Assembly (NCBI RefSeq): GCF_003595175.1
Contig: NZ_CP032419.1
Coordinates: 2,914,001-2,978,000, forward strand
Source of the DNA: Pseudomonas cavernae
GTDB taxonomy: Bacteria; Pseudomonadota; Gammaproteobacteria; Pseudomonadales; Pseudomonadaceae
Direction: 5' to 3'
DNA length: 64,000 nucleotides
Of this stretch, positions 53,989-62,680 are shown piece by piece. The position numbers were made by a program, and so were the translations under genes. The notes below the pieces were generated by a model. The model ran no database searches. It was not told the DNA's origin and saw only the letters and a program-made list of their open reading frames with translations. Position 1 is the stretch's first letter. Each line of letters begins with the position of its first letter.

Positions 53989-54488
53989 AAGGCGACACCG
54001 CTGGTGGGTTACGCCGCTACGCTGGGAAATTGCACTGATCGGCACACCGAATTGCATCGGATCTGAACACCCAATTGCACCGGACTTGCACACCCGTTGC
54101 AATCTGACCACGCATTTGAAAACGGAATGACCACTTTCGCGAGCCATCCGCCCGGCTCGAAACCACCCTATATAGCGGACTGTCGTGGTGGCTAACGTGC
54201 CACATAATCGGCCTGCCAACTAAACGTTGGCAGGCCGATGCAGCCGAATGCAAGCTCGCTCGCAGCTAATGTGAGACCAGCCGCTCCGTCAGTTGCTGAT
54301 TGCCGAGCCCGGGGTGAGAACGGCGCAGCCCTGGAACAGTTGGAAGCCCTGCAGGGCCGGCTCGAACGCGAGGCACCGCAACTTTTGCCCGGCAGCACCG
54401 CCCCGCCTCCGGCGAAGGACTGATCAAGGCTGGAAAGACCCTGCATCCGGAGTACCATTGAGGTCTTCGTCAGGTGGGAGACGCGAAC

Positions 54489-54857
54489 ATGCAGGACTGC
54501 TCCACACCTCGCATCAAGGGCTTTCATGCCCACGTCTATTTCGACGCCTCCACCCTCGATCAGGCCCGCGCACTCTGCGAGGAAGCTGCGCAGCGCTTTC
54601 CGCTGAAGATGGGGCGCGTCCACGAGAAGCCCGTCGGCCCCCACCCCGACTGGAGCTGCCAGCTGGCCTTCAAGCCTGAGCTGTTCGGCGAGGTCATCCC
54701 CTGGCTGGCGCTGAATCGGAATGGCCTGACCGTGCTGGTGCACCCCATCACCGGCAGCGACCTGCGCGACCACCGCGACTACCCCATGTGGATGGGCGCG
54801 ATGCGGCCGCTGGATCTGTCTGACCTCGCGGATGGGGCGGTGGAGTACGACCTGTGA
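54489..54857 (+). CDS. DOPA 4,5-dioxygenase family protein
   Basis: A 122-residue protein of the small DOPA-4,5-dioxygenase family, related to enzymes that cleave catechols such as DOPA at an extradiol position. The conserved His sites are visible: FHAHVYFDAST (the first His pair), HPDWSCQLAF and VLVHPITGSDLRDHRDYPMWMG. GGGAG before the ATG at 54489 supports the start; an in-frame GTG five codons upstream is less likely. It is the only gene inside the IS21-like element. No betalain or catechol pathway is nearby, so the real substrate is unknown. Confidence 0.85.
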   Translation: MQDCSTPRIKGFHAHVYFDASTLDQARALCEEAAQRFPLKMGRVHEKPVGPHPDWSCQLAFKPELFGEVIPWLALNRNGLTVLVHPITGSDLRDHRDYPMWMGAMRPLDLSDLADGAVEYDL

Positions 54858-54867
54858 CGGGGGCTGC

Positions 54868-54923
54868 GGTGGGCTGAAGCCCACCCTACCGGGATTGTGC
54901 CGTAGGGTGGGCTTCAGCCCACC
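54868..54923. repeat. Palindromic repeat downstream of the DOPA-dioxygenase gene
   Basis: GGTGGGCTGAAGCCCACC plus CTAC (54868-54889) is mirrored at 54902-54923. It follows the gene by 10 bases and may act as its terminator. Confidence 0.65.
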
Positions 54924-55094
54924 AACAGGATTTGCTGTTCACTACTGATGCAACTCGGTGTGCAGGTCCAATGCAATTGAGTGTTCAGGTCGAATGCAAT
55001 CAGGCGTGCAAGTGAATGCAATTTCCCAGCTACGCGGCTAACCCACTACAAAAGCGGTGCTCGGCACGTAGCAGACCCTAACGTCCACAGATCC

Positions 55095-55718
55095 TCACTC
55101 GCCCTTGATCACCAGGTTCAAGGCCTCATCGGCCAACTGATCCAGGCTCATGGGGCCCTCGGCACGGAACCAGGTGTTGGTCCAGGACAGCGCGCCGGTG
55201 AGAAAACGCCGCAGGATGAACGGGTCGCCGTTGAAGTAGCCGGCATTCCTGGCCTCACCGAGCACATCAAGCCAGAGCTGTTCGTAGGTATCACGCAGGT
55301 TGAGGATGTAGGCCTGGCCTTCGTCCGACAGTGAGCGCCATTCGTAGACCAGCACTACCATCGCCTCGCCAGTGCCGCCGATGATCGATTGCAGCTCGCA
55401 GCGGATCAGCGCCAGTACCCGATCACGCACACTCTCGGCCAGGGCCAGCTCCGCCCGCATCATGGCCGTGTTGTAGAGGATGGTTTCCTCCATCACCGAG
55501 CGGAGGATTTCGTCCTTGCTCTTGAAGTGGTGGAAGATGCTGCCGGACTGGATGCCTACCGCGCCGGCCAAATCGCGCACCGTGGTGCGCTCGAAGCCCT
55601 TGCTGCGGAACAGGTGCGCCGCCATCTGCAACAGCTTGCCGCGCGGGCTGTCCGGGTCCGTTATCTGTCCGCCAGCCACCAGTTCGCGCATCACTGCCTG
55701 GGCTTTCTGCTCGTCCAC
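55095..55718 (-). CDS. atuR: TetR-family repressor AtuR of the acyclic terpene utilisation cluster
   Basis: A 207-residue regulator. A longer frame opens at 55853, but the GTG at 55718 with GGAG seven bases before gives the family N-terminus (VDEQKAQAVMRELVAGG). Helix-turn-helix: LLQMAAHLFRSKGFERTTVRDLAGAVGIQSGSIFHHFKSKDEIL (about 30-73). The rest is the helical ligand-binding and dimer domain. It is divergent from atuA, with two mirror-image palindromes in the gap. In P. aeruginosa, AtuR is known to repress atuA-H and to bind two 13-bp inverted repeats in the same gap. Confidence 0.92.
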   Translation of the reverse strand: MDEQKAQAVMRELVAGGQITDPDSPRGKLLQMAAHLFRSKGFERTTVRDLAGAVGIQSGSIFHHFKSKDEILRSVMEETILYNTAMMRAELALAESVRDRVLALIRCELQSIIGGTGEAMVVLVYEWRSLSDEGQAYILNLRDTYEQLWLDVLGEARNAGYFNGDPFILRRFLTGALSWTNTWFRAEGPMSLDQLADEALNLVIKGE

Positions 55719-55832
55719 TCTTGCTCTCCACTGCTGGCTGTCACTTGGGAATCCTGCGACCAGAGTGGTCCGCCACCTGGCAAATTCCGGCAAGTGCTTG
55801 TCGTTGTTGGCGAATTTATGCCTTGCCAACCA

Positions 55833-55907
55833 ACCAAGCAAGCGCTTGGCCATGCTTACGTATGGAATACCGTCTCAAGGGGGTTTTCAACCAAGCGCTT
55901 GCTTGGT
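55833..55907. promoter_or_regulatory. Two AtuR-type operators in the atuR-atuA gap
   Basis: ACCAAGCAAGCGCTTGG (55833-55849) and its exact reverse complement CCAAGCGCTTGCTTGGT (55891-55907). Each contains CCAAGC-N4-GCTTGG. Centres are 58 bp apart. They correspond in place and form to the two inverted repeats bound by AtuR in P. aeruginosa. Confidence 0.8.
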
Positions 55908-55945
55908 AATGTCGATCCACCTTCAATGTGTGACGGGCCATTCCA

Positions 55946-57733
55946 ATGATTAAAACCGTACGCATCGGTTGCGCCTCCGCCTTTTGGGGCGACACCTCTA
56001 CCGCCGCCGCCCAGCTGGTGCAAGGCGCCGAGCTGGACTATCTGGTGTTCGACTACCTGGCTGAGATCACCATGTCGATCATGGCCGGCGCGCGGATGAA
56101 GAACCCCGAGGCCGGCTACGCCACCGACTTCGTCGAAGTGTTGGCGCCGCTGCTCCAGGACATCGCCGCGAAGAGGATTCGCGTGATCAGCAACGCCGGC
56201 GGGGTCAACCCGCAGAGCTGCGCTCGAGCGCTGAGCGCCGCCTGCGAACAAGCCGGAGTTAACCTGAAGATCGCCGTGCTGCACGGCGACAACCTGCAAG
56301 CCAGGCTCGGTGAACTGGCCAAGGCCGGCACCGTGGAAATGTTCAGCGGCGCTCCGCTACCGCCGATGTGCCTGTCGGTCAACGCCTACCTGGGCGCGCC
56401 GGGCATCGTCGAGGCGCTCAAGCTGGGCGCCGACATCGTCATCACCGGTCGCGTGGTCGACAGCGCAGTGGTCAGCGCCGCGCTGGTCCACGACTTCGAC
56501 TGGGCCTGGAGCGACTACGACAAGCTCGCCCAGGCGGCGCTGGCCGGCCACATCATCGAATGCGGCGCGCAGTGCACCGGCGGCAACTTCACCGACTGGG
56601 AGTCGGTGCCGGATTACGAACACATCGGCTTCCCCATCGTCGAGGTCGAGGCAGATGGCCGCTTTATCGTGACCAAGCCGGATGGTTCCGGTGGCCTGGT
56701 CACGCCTTTCTCCGTTGGCGAGCAGATGCTCTACGAAATCGGCGACCCGCGCGCCTATCTGCTGCCGGATGTGACCTGCGACTTCACCCGCGTCACGCTC
56801 GAACAAGCCGGCCATGACCGGGTGCTGCTCAAGGGCGCCCGCGGCCTGCCGCCGACCGACCAATACAAGGTCAGCGCCACCTACCCAGACGGTTTCCGCT
56901 GCACCGCCAGCTTCGTCATGGCCGGCATCGACGCGACGAAGAAGGCCCGTCGGGTCGGTCAGGCGATCATCGGTAAAACCACGGAAATGCTCGCCGAACG
57001 CGGCTGGGGCGATTACCGCGAGGTGAGCGTCGACATCCTCGGCAGCGAGTCCACCTACGGCCCCCACGGCCGCCGCGCGGACAGCCGCGAGGTGGTGTTG
57101 CGCCTGTCCGCCCGGCACAGCAAGAAAGAAGCCCTGGTGCTGTTCTCCCGCGAGATCGCCCAGGCCGCTACCGGTATGGCGCCGGGCCTGACCGGCAGCG
57201 CCGGCGGCCGCGCGGGGGTCAGCCCGGTGATCCGCCTGTTCTCCTTCCTCAGCGACAAGAGCGCCTGTCAGCTCGAGGTCGTCCAGGGCGAGCAACGCCA
57301 GGCGGTCGCCTTGCCCGAGCTGGAAACCCTCGATCCGGCCAGCCTCGCCGAAGCCGTCGAGCCTGAAGCGCCGCAGGGTTCGGCCGACGCCAGCGTGCCG
57401 CTGGTCAAGCTGGCCGTGGCGCGTTCCGGCGACAAGGGCAACCACAGCAATATCGGCGTAATGGCCAGGAAACCCGAATACCTGCCGTGGATCGCCGCCG
57501 CGCTCTCCGTCGAGAACGTCGCCGAGTGGATGGAGCATGTGCTCGACCCACAGATCGGCCGCGTGTCGCGCTGGTATTTGCCGGGCAGCCACAGCCTCAA
57601 CTTCCTGCTGGAAAACGCCCTCGGCGGCGGCGGCATCGCCAGCCTGCGCAGCGACCCGCAGGGCAAGGCGTTCGCCCAGCAGTTGCTGGAATTCCAGGTG
57701 CCGGTGCCCAAGGCGCTGGCGGACAGCCTGTGA
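55946..57733 (+). CDS. atuA: AtuA, acyclic terpene utilisation protein (DUF1446)
   Basis: A 595-residue protein, the first gene of the atu operon. The AtuA-type DUF1446 domain fills about 1-450 ([61 protein letters not shown], TGRxA-like and [18 protein letters not shown] segments). A C-terminal domain (about 470-595) begins [19 protein letters not shown]. It is needed for growth on citronellol in P. aeruginosa, though its reaction is unknown. The start at 55946 is the only one that gives the full domain; the ribosome site is weak. Confidence 0.92.
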   Translation: MIKTVRIGCASAFWGDTSTAAAQLVQGAELDYLVFDYLAEITMSIMAGARMKNPEAGYATDFVEVLAPLLQDIAAKRIRVISNAGGVNPQSCARALSAACEQAGVNLKIAVLHGDNLQARLGELAKAGTVEMFSGAPLPPMCLSVNAYLGAPGIVEALKLGADIVITGRVVDSAVVSAALVHDFDWAWSDYDKLAQAALAGHIIECGAQCTGGNFTDWESVPDYEHIGFPIVEVEADGRFIVTKPDGSGGLVTPFSVGEQMLYEIGDPRAYLLPDVTCDFTRVTLEQAGHDRVLLKGARGLPPTDQYKVSATYPDGFRCTASFVMAGIDATKKARRVGQAIIGKTTEMLAERGWGDYREVSVDILGSESTYGPHGRRADSREVVLRLSARHSKKEALVLFSREIAQAATGMAPGLTGSAGGRAGVSPVIRLFSFLSDKSACQLEVVQGEQRQAVALPELETLDPASLAEAVEPEAPQGSADASVPLVKLAVARSGDKGNHSNIGVMARKPEYLPWIAAALSVENVAEWMEHVLDPQIGRVSRWYLPGSHSLNFLLENALGGGGIASLRSDPQGKAFAQQLLEFQVPVPKALADSL

Positions 57734-57750
57734 ACGAAACCAATGTGATC

Positions 57751-57843
57751 GTTCCCACGCTCCGCGTGGGCATGCAGCCAGAGACGCTCCGCGTCTCAAG
57801 GGACGCAGAGCGTCCCGGATCTGCTCCCACGCAGAGCGTGGGA
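57751..57843. repeat. Palindromic repeat in the atuA-atuB gap
   Basis: GTTCCCACGCTCCGCGTGGG at the left, the inner pair GACGCTCCGCGTC/GACGCAGAGCGTC, and CCCACGCAGAGCGTGGGAG at the right. Same family as 61762-61860. Confidence 0.75.
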
Positions 57844-57875
57844 GCCATCAGAAAGAGAGCCGAAGGACCACAACG

Positions 57876-58745
57876 ATGAGCTACGACTCCGTATTCAAAC
57901 CCGGCCTGTTCGCCGGCCAAACCATCCTGGTGACCGGTGGCGGCAGCGGTATCGGCCGCTGCACCGCCCATGAACTGGCGGCGCTCGGCGCGCACGTGGT
58001 ACTGGTCGGTCGCAAGCCGGAAAAGCTCGAAGCCACCGCCGCCGAGATCGTCGAGGACGGCGGCAGCGTCAGCTGGCAAGCCTGCGACATCCGCGAGGAA
58101 GAGCCGGTCAAGGCAATGGTCGCCGCGGTGCTGGCCGAACGCGGGCAGATCCATCATTTGGTCAACAACGCCGGCGGCCAGTACCCCGCCCCGCTCGCCT
58201 CGATCAATCAGAAGGGTTTCGAGACCGTGGTGCGCACCAACCTGGTCGGCGGTTTCCTGGTCGCCCGCGAGGTGTACAACCAGTGCATGGCCAAGCGCGG
58301 CGGCAGCATCGTCAACATGCTCGCCGACATGTGGGGCGGCATGCCCGGCATGGGCCACTCCGGCGCGGCGCGCGCGGGCATGGAGAACTTCACCAAGACC
58401 GCCGCCTTCGAATGGGGCCATTCCGGCGTGCGGGTCAACGCGGTGGCGCCCGGCTGGGTCGCCTCCAGCGGCATGGACACCTACCCGGAAGCCATGAAGC
58501 AGATGATCCGCTCGCTGAAGAACCATGTGCCGCTGCAACGCATCGCCACCGAGGCGGAGATCAGCTCGGCCATCGTCTTCCTGCTCTCGCCCGGCGCCAG
58601 CTTCATCAGCGGCAACACCATCCGCATCGACGGCGCCGCTACCCAGGGCACCCGCACCTGGCAACTGGGCAAGGCGACCAACAGCGAGTCCTACAACGGC
58701 TTCCACCGGGCCTACGCGCCCGACGTGCTGAAAGATCAGGAGTGA
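57876..58745 (+). CDS. atuB: AtuB, SDR-family dehydrogenase
   Basis: A 289-residue short-chain dehydrogenase. The cofactor loop LVTGGGSGIGRCTAHELA is at about 19-36, NNAGGQYPAPL follows at about 98-108, VNMLADMWGGMPGMGHSGAARAGMENF covers the active-site region (atypical: His or Ser replaces the standard Tyr in the usual YxxxK place), and FISGNTIRIDGA is near the C-terminus. The start at 57876 has AAGGA upstream; the frame opened upstream has none. In P. aeruginosa AtuB is part of the citronellol/geraniol pathway, and oxidation of a terpenoid alcohol or a later hydroxyacyl-CoA has been suggested. It ends five bases before atuC. Confidence 0.9.
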   Translation: MSYDSVFKPGLFAGQTILVTGGGSGIGRCTAHELAALGAHVVLVGRKPEKLEATAAEIVEDGGSVSWQACDIREEEPVKAMVAAVLAERGQIHHLVNNAGGQYPAPLASINQKGFETVVRTNLVGGFLVAREVYNQCMAKRGGSIVNMLADMWGGMPGMGHSGAARAGMENFTKTAAFEWGHSGVRVNAVAPGWVASSGMDTYPEAMKQMIRSLKNHVPLQRIATEAEISSAIVFLLSPGASFISGNTIRIDGAATQGTRTWQLGKATNSESYNGFHRAYAPDVLKDQE

Positions 58746-58749
58746 GCCG

Positions 58750-60366
58750 ATGCCGATCCTGCAATCCGAACTGGACGTCCACGGCGACACCTTCGCGCAG
58801 AACCGCGCCGCCATGCTCGCCGCCGTCGCCAGCTTCCGCGAGGTCGAGCAGAAGGTGCTGGACAAGGCCGCCGAGGCCAAGGCCCGCTTCGTCAAGCGCG
58901 GCCAGTTGCTGCCGCGCGAGCGCCTCAACCTGCTGCTCGACCCTGGCGCGCCGTTCCTCGAGCTGTGCTCGCTGGCCGGCTACAAGTTCCATGACGACAA
59001 GGACGGCACCCAAGCCGGTGGCGGCCTGATCGCCGGCATCGGCTACGTCGCCGGGGTTCGTGTGCTGGTGGTCGCCAACAACAGCGCGATCAAGGGCGGC
59101 ACCATCGCCCCGTTCGGCCTGAAGAAATCCCTGCGCCTGCAGCAGATCGCCAGCGAGAACAAACTGCCGATCATCACCCTGGCCGAGAGCGGCGGCGCCA
59201 ACCTCAACTATGCGGCGGACATCTTCGTCGAAGGCGCGCGCGGCTTCGCCAACCAGGCACGCATGTCGGCCATGGGCTTGCCGCAGATCACCGTGGTGCA
59301 CGGTTCCAGCACAGCCGGCGGGGCTTACCAGCCGGGCCTGTCGGACTACGTGGTGGTGGTGCGCGGCAAGGCCAAGATGTTCCTCGCCGGCCCGCCGCTG
59401 CTCAAGGCCGCCACCGGCGAAGTGGCCACCGACGAGCAACTGGGCGGTGCCGAGATGCATGCGCAGATCGCCGGCACCGCAGAATACCTGGCCGAGAACG
59501 ACGCCGACGGCGTGCGCATCGCCCGCTCGATCCTCGCCATGCTGCCATGGAACGCCCAGCTGCCGGCGCGCCCGCAACGGACCTGGAAGGAACCGCTGTA
59601 CCCGGCCGAGGAACTGCTCGGCGTGGTCCCGGCCGATGCCAAGAAGCCCTACGACGTCAGGGAAATACTGGCCCGTATCGCCGACGGCTCGGAGTTCCTC
59701 GACTTCAAGAACGAGTTCGACAGCCAGACCGTCTGCGGCCACCTGCAGATCGAAGGCCAGCCCTGCGGCATCATCGGCAACAACGGGCCAATCACCCCGC
59801 AAGGCGCGGTCAAGGCGGCGCAGTTCATCCAGCTCTGCGAGCAGAGCAACACGCCGATCCTGTTCTTCCACAACACCACCGGCTTCATGGTCGGCACCGA
59901 AGCGGAGCAGCTCGGCGTGATCAAGCACGGCTCCAAGCTGATCCAGGCGGTGGCCAACGCCAGCGTGCCGAAGCTGACCCTGGTGGTCGGCGGCTCCTAC
60001 GGCGCCGGCAACTATGCGATGTGCGGACGTGGCCTGGACCCGCGCTTCATCTTCGCCTGGCCGAACAGCAAGACCGCGGTGATGGGCGGCGCCCAGGCCG
60101 GCAAGGTGCTGCGCATCGTCACCGAAGAAAAGCATGCCAAGGAAGGCAAGGAAGCCGACCCGAAGATGCTCGACATGCTGGAAACCATGACCGCGCAGAA
60201 GCTCGACAGCTCGGCCACCGCGCTGTACGGCACCGCCAGCCTGTGGGACGACGGCCTGATCGACCCGCGCGACACCCGCAAGTTGCTCGGTTACCTGCTG
60301 GATATCTGTGCCGAGGCCGCGGTGCGGCCGCTGAAACAGAACACCTTCGGGGTGGCACGGCTTTAA
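58750..60366 (+). CDS. atuC: AtuC, geranyl-CoA carboxylase beta (carboxyltransferase) subunit
   Basis: A 538-residue carboxyltransferase. It takes the carboxyl group from biotin on AtuF and adds it to cis-geranyl-CoA, making isohexenylglutaconyl-CoA. N- and C-terminal crotonase-like halves: RGQLLPRERLNLLLDPGAPFLEL, LAESGGANLNYAADIFVEGARGF, HGSSTAGGAYQPGLSDYVVVV, and then the second half, FFHNTTGFMVGTEAEQLGVIKHGSKL and VVGGSYGAGNYAMCGRGLDPRF. Length is normal. AtuC and AtuF form the carboxylase that marks the Atu pathway and distinguishes it from the leucine (liu) pathway. Confidence 0.94.
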   Translation: MPILQSELDVHGDTFAQNRAAMLAAVASFREVEQKVLDKAAEAKARFVKRGQLLPRERLNLLLDPGAPFLELCSLAGYKFHDDKDGTQAGGGLIAGIGYVAGVRVLVVANNSAIKGGTIAPFGLKKSLRLQQIASENKLPIITLAESGGANLNYAADIFVEGARGFANQARMSAMGLPQITVVHGSSTAGGAYQPGLSDYVVVVRGKAKMFLAGPPLLKAATGEVATDEQLGGAEMHAQIAGTAEYLAENDADGVRIARSILAMLPWNAQLPARPQRTWKEPLYPAEELLGVVPADAKKPYDVREILARIADGSEFLDFKNEFDSQTVCGHLQIEGQPCGIIGNNGPITPQGAVKAAQFIQLCEQSNTPILFFHNTTGFMVGTEAEQLGVIKHGSKLIQAVANASVPKLTLVVGGSYGAGNYAMCGRGLDPRFIFAWPNSKTAVMGGAQAGKVLRIVTEEKHAKEGKEADPKMLDMLETMTAQKLDSSATALYGTASLWDDGLIDPRDTRKLLGYLLDICAEAAVRPLKQNTFGVARL

Positions 60367-60367
60367 C

Positions 60368-60551
60368 TCCCTCTCCCTCCGGGAGAGGGCTGGAGTGAGG
60401 GGACGACGACTCAGCCAAACACCGCCCCTCACCCCTTTCCCCTCTCCCAGAGGGAGAGGGGAAAGAATCAGAGTCGCCGGAAAGTACCCAGCTCACCGGC
60501 ACGCACCAACAAGTCCCCTCTCCCACTTGTGGGAGAGGGTTAGGGAGAGGG
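60368..60551. repeat. Cluster of CCCTCTCC/GGAGAGGG palindromes in the atuC-atuD gap
   Basis: Three hairpins: CCCTCTCCCTCCGGGAGAGGG, CCCCTCTCCCAGAGGGAGAGG and CCCTCTCCCACTTGTGGGAG followed by AGGG. They fill the 229-bp gap inside the operon. Confidence 0.75.
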
Positions 60552-60595
60552 CCGACAGCGCCCGCGAACGAACACCTTTCGAGGAGAACAACAAA

Positions 60596-61753
60596 ATGAT
60601 CTTCACCCCCGAACACGAAGCGCTGCGCAAGACCGTCCGTGATTTCGTCGCCAAGGAAATCAACCCGCACGTCGACCAGTGGGAGAAGGACGGCCGCTTC
60701 CCGATCCACGAGATCTTCAAGAAAGCCGGCGACCTCGGCCTGCTGGGCATCTCCAAGCCGGAGAAGTTCGGCGGCATGGGCCTCGACTACAGCTACTCGA
60801 TGGTCGCCACCGAGGAGTTCGGCACCATCACCTGCGGCGGCATCCCCATGGCCTTCGGCGTGCAGACCGACATGTGCACCCCGGCCCTGGCGCGCTTCGG
60901 CTCCGACGAACTGCGCGAGGAGTTCCTGCGTCCCGCCATCGCCGGCGAGTTGGTCGGCTGCATCGGCGTCTCCGAGGTCGGCGCCGGCTCCGACGTCGCC
61001 GGGCTGAAAACCAATGCGCGCAAGGACGGCGACGACTACGTGATCAACGGCAGCAAGATGTGGATCACCAACTCGCCGTCGGCCGATTTCATCTGCCTGC
61101 TGGCCAACACCTCGGACGACAAGCCGCACATCAACAAATCGCTGATCATGGTGCCGATGAACACTCCGGGCATCAGCCTCAGCCCGCACCTGGACAAGCT
61201 CGGCATGCGCAGCTCGGAGACCGCCCAGGTGTTCTTCGACAACGTGCGCGTGCCGCAGCGCAACCGCATCGGCGCGGAAGGCACCGGCTTCATGATGCAG
61301 ATGCTGCAGTTCCAGGAGGAACGCCTGTTCTGCGCGGCCAACGCGCTCAAGGGTCTGGAGCACTGCGTCGACATCACCATCGACTACTGCAAGGAACGCC
61401 ACACCTTCGGCCAGCCGCTGCTCGACAATCAGGTCATCCACTTCCGCCTGGCCGAGCTGCAGACCGAGATCGAGGCGCTGCGCGCCCTCACCTACCAGGC
61501 CACCGAGCTGTACATCAACGGCAAGGACGTCACCAAACTGGCCTCGATGGCCAAGCTCAAAGCCGGCCGCCTGGCCCGCGAGGTCACCGACTCCTGCCTG
61601 CAGTACTGGGGTGGCATGGGCTTCATGTGGGACAACCCGATCTCGCGCGCCTACCGCGACACTCGCCTGGCCTCCATCGGCGGCGGCGCCGACGAGATCA
61701 TGCTCGGCATCATCTGCAAGCTGATGGGCACCCTACCGGGCAAGAAGAAGTGA
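60596..61753 (+). CDS. atuD: AtuD, citronellyl-CoA dehydrogenase
   Basis: A 385-residue acyl-CoA dehydrogenase that oxidises citronellyl-CoA to geranyl-CoA. GAGGAG before the ATG at 60596 fixes the start; the frame is open upstream without a site. Domains: N-terminal helices (1-120), central beta domain with VGCIGVSEVGAGSDVAGLKTNA (FAD contact) and YVINGSKMWITN, and C-terminal helices with ERLFCAANALKGLEHCVD, RHTFGQPLLDNQ and QYWGGMGFMWDNPISRAYRDTRL. The catalytic Glu lies in the latter region for this subfamily. Electrons pass to ETF. Confidence 0.93.
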   Translation: MIFTPEHEALRKTVRDFVAKEINPHVDQWEKDGRFPIHEIFKKAGDLGLLGISKPEKFGGMGLDYSYSMVATEEFGTITCGGIPMAFGVQTDMCTPALARFGSDELREEFLRPAIAGELVGCIGVSEVGAGSDVAGLKTNARKDGDDYVINGSKMWITNSPSADFICLLANTSDDKPHINKSLIMVPMNTPGISLSPHLDKLGMRSSETAQVFFDNVRVPQRNRIGAEGTGFMMQMLQFQEERLFCAANALKGLEHCVDITIDYCKERHTFGQPLLDNQVIHFRLAELQTEIEALRALTYQATELYINGKDVTKLASMAKLKAGRLAREVTDSCLQYWGGMGFMWDNPISRAYRDTRLASIGGGADEIMLGIICKLMGTLPGKKK

Positions 61754-61761
61754 TACCCGAT

Positions 61762-61860
61762 GGTTCCCATGCTCCGCGTGGGAACCCATACCGGGACGCT
61801 CCGCGTCCCAACGGCGCAGGAGCGCCGCCAGAGGCATTCCCACGCTGGAGCGTGGGAACG
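61762..61860. repeat. Palindromic repeat in the atuD-atuE gap
   Basis: GGTTCCCATGCTCCGCGTGG at the left, GGGACGCTCCGCGTCCC in the middle, and TTCCCACGCTGGAGCGTGGG at the right. Same family as 57751-57843. Confidence 0.75.
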
Positions 61861-61881
61861 ATCACCGAACCGAGGCTTGCG

Positions 61882-62679
61882 ATGATGGAACTGCCCACCA
61901 CCGAAACCCTGCTGCTCGCGCTCGAAGGCGGCGTGCTGCACGTCACCCTCAACCGCCCGGACAGCCGCAACGCCATGAGCCTGGCGATGGTCCAGGAACT
62001 GCGCGCCGTGCTCGCCACCGTGGGTGGCGACCAGAGCGTGCGTGCCCTGGTGCTGCGTGGCGCCGGCGGGCACTTCTGCGCCGGTGGCGACATCAAGGAC
62101 ATGGCCGGGGCGCGCAGCAAGGGCGTCGACGCCTACCGCGAGCTCAACCGTGCCTTCGGTAGCCTGCTGGAGGAAGCCCAAGCCGCGCCACTGGTGCTGA
62201 TCGCCGTGCTGGAAGGCGCGGTACTCGGCGGCGGCTTCGGCCTGGCCTGCGTCTCCGACATCGCCATCGCCCGCCGCGATGCGAAGTTCGGCATGCCGGA
62301 AACCACCCTCGGCATCCTCCCGGCGCAGATCGCGCCCTTCGTGGCCAAGCGCATCGGCCTGACCCAGGCCCGTCGCCTGGCGCTGACCGCCGCGCGCTTC
62401 GACGGCAGCGAGGCCGAGCGCCTGGGGCTGGTGCACTTCTGCGCAGCCGACGACGCGGCCGTCGAGCAACGCCTGGCGCAGGTGCTGGAGCAGGTGCGCC
62501 AATGCGCGCCGCAGGCCAACGCGGCGACCAAGGCACTGCTGCTGGCCAGCGATAGCGAGCCGCTGGGCGCCGTGCTGGACCATGCTGCCGAACTGTTCGC
62601 CGTGGCAGTGACTGGCGAGGAAGGTGCCGAGGGCACCCTGGCGTTTGTACAGAAACGCGCGCCTAAGTGGGCCGAATGA
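61882..62679 (+). CDS. atuE: AtuE, isohexenylglutaconyl-CoA hydratase
   Basis: A 265-residue crotonase-fold enzyme that hydrates isohexenylglutaconyl-CoA to 3-hydroxy-3-isohexenylglutaryl-CoA. Oxyanion-hole regions are HFCAGGDIKDM (about 61-71) and EGAVLGGGFGLACVSDIAIA (about 112-131); FGMPETTLGILPAQ carries the conserved Glu and helix. Two adjacent ATGs (61882, 61885) follow GAGG; the first is used. Larger open frames overlap both strands but carry no domain. Order atuC-atuD-atuE-atuF is that of P. aeruginosa. Confidence 0.92.
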   Translation: MMELPTTETLLLALEGGVLHVTLNRPDSRNAMSLAMVQELRAVLATVGGDQSVRALVLRGAGGHFCAGGDIKDMAGARSKGVDAYRELNRAFGSLLEEAQAAPLVLIAVLEGAVLGGGFGLACVSDIAIARRDAKFGMPETTLGILPAQIAPFVAKRIGLTQARRLALTAARFDGSEAERLGLVHFCAADDAAVEQRLAQVLEQVRQCAPQANAATKALLLASDSEPLGAVLDHAAELFAVAVTGEEGAEGTLAFVQKRAPKWAE

Positions 62680-62680
62680 C

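Larger units (their letters stand above)
54023..55028. mobile_element. IS21-like non-autonomous element carrying a DOPA-dioxygenase gene
   Basis: The left end (from 54023, TGGGAAATTGCA) and right end (to 55028, TGCAATTTCCCA) are imperfect inverted repeats over about 85 bases. Each has several ATTGCA blocks spaced about 22 bp with GAACACCC- or GCACACC-like fillers, the multi-site end layout known for IS21-family elements. GCTACGC is directly repeated on both sides (54016-54022 and 55029-55035), a 7-bp target duplication, and removing the element restores a GTGGGTTACGCCG palindrome. No istA or istB is present. The 1006-bp interior holds the dioxygenase gene, a palindromic repeat and about 380 bp before the gene with no clear coding. 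Confidence 0.75.

Noticed and set aside
53980..54253. Minus-strand frames across the left end of the IS21-like element
   Set aside because: They translate the terminal ATTGCA repeats and have no transposase features.
55719..55853. A 45-codon N-terminal extension of AtuR
   Set aside because: It would run through one of the operators, and the GTG at 55718 has a proper ribosome site and the usual family N-terminus.
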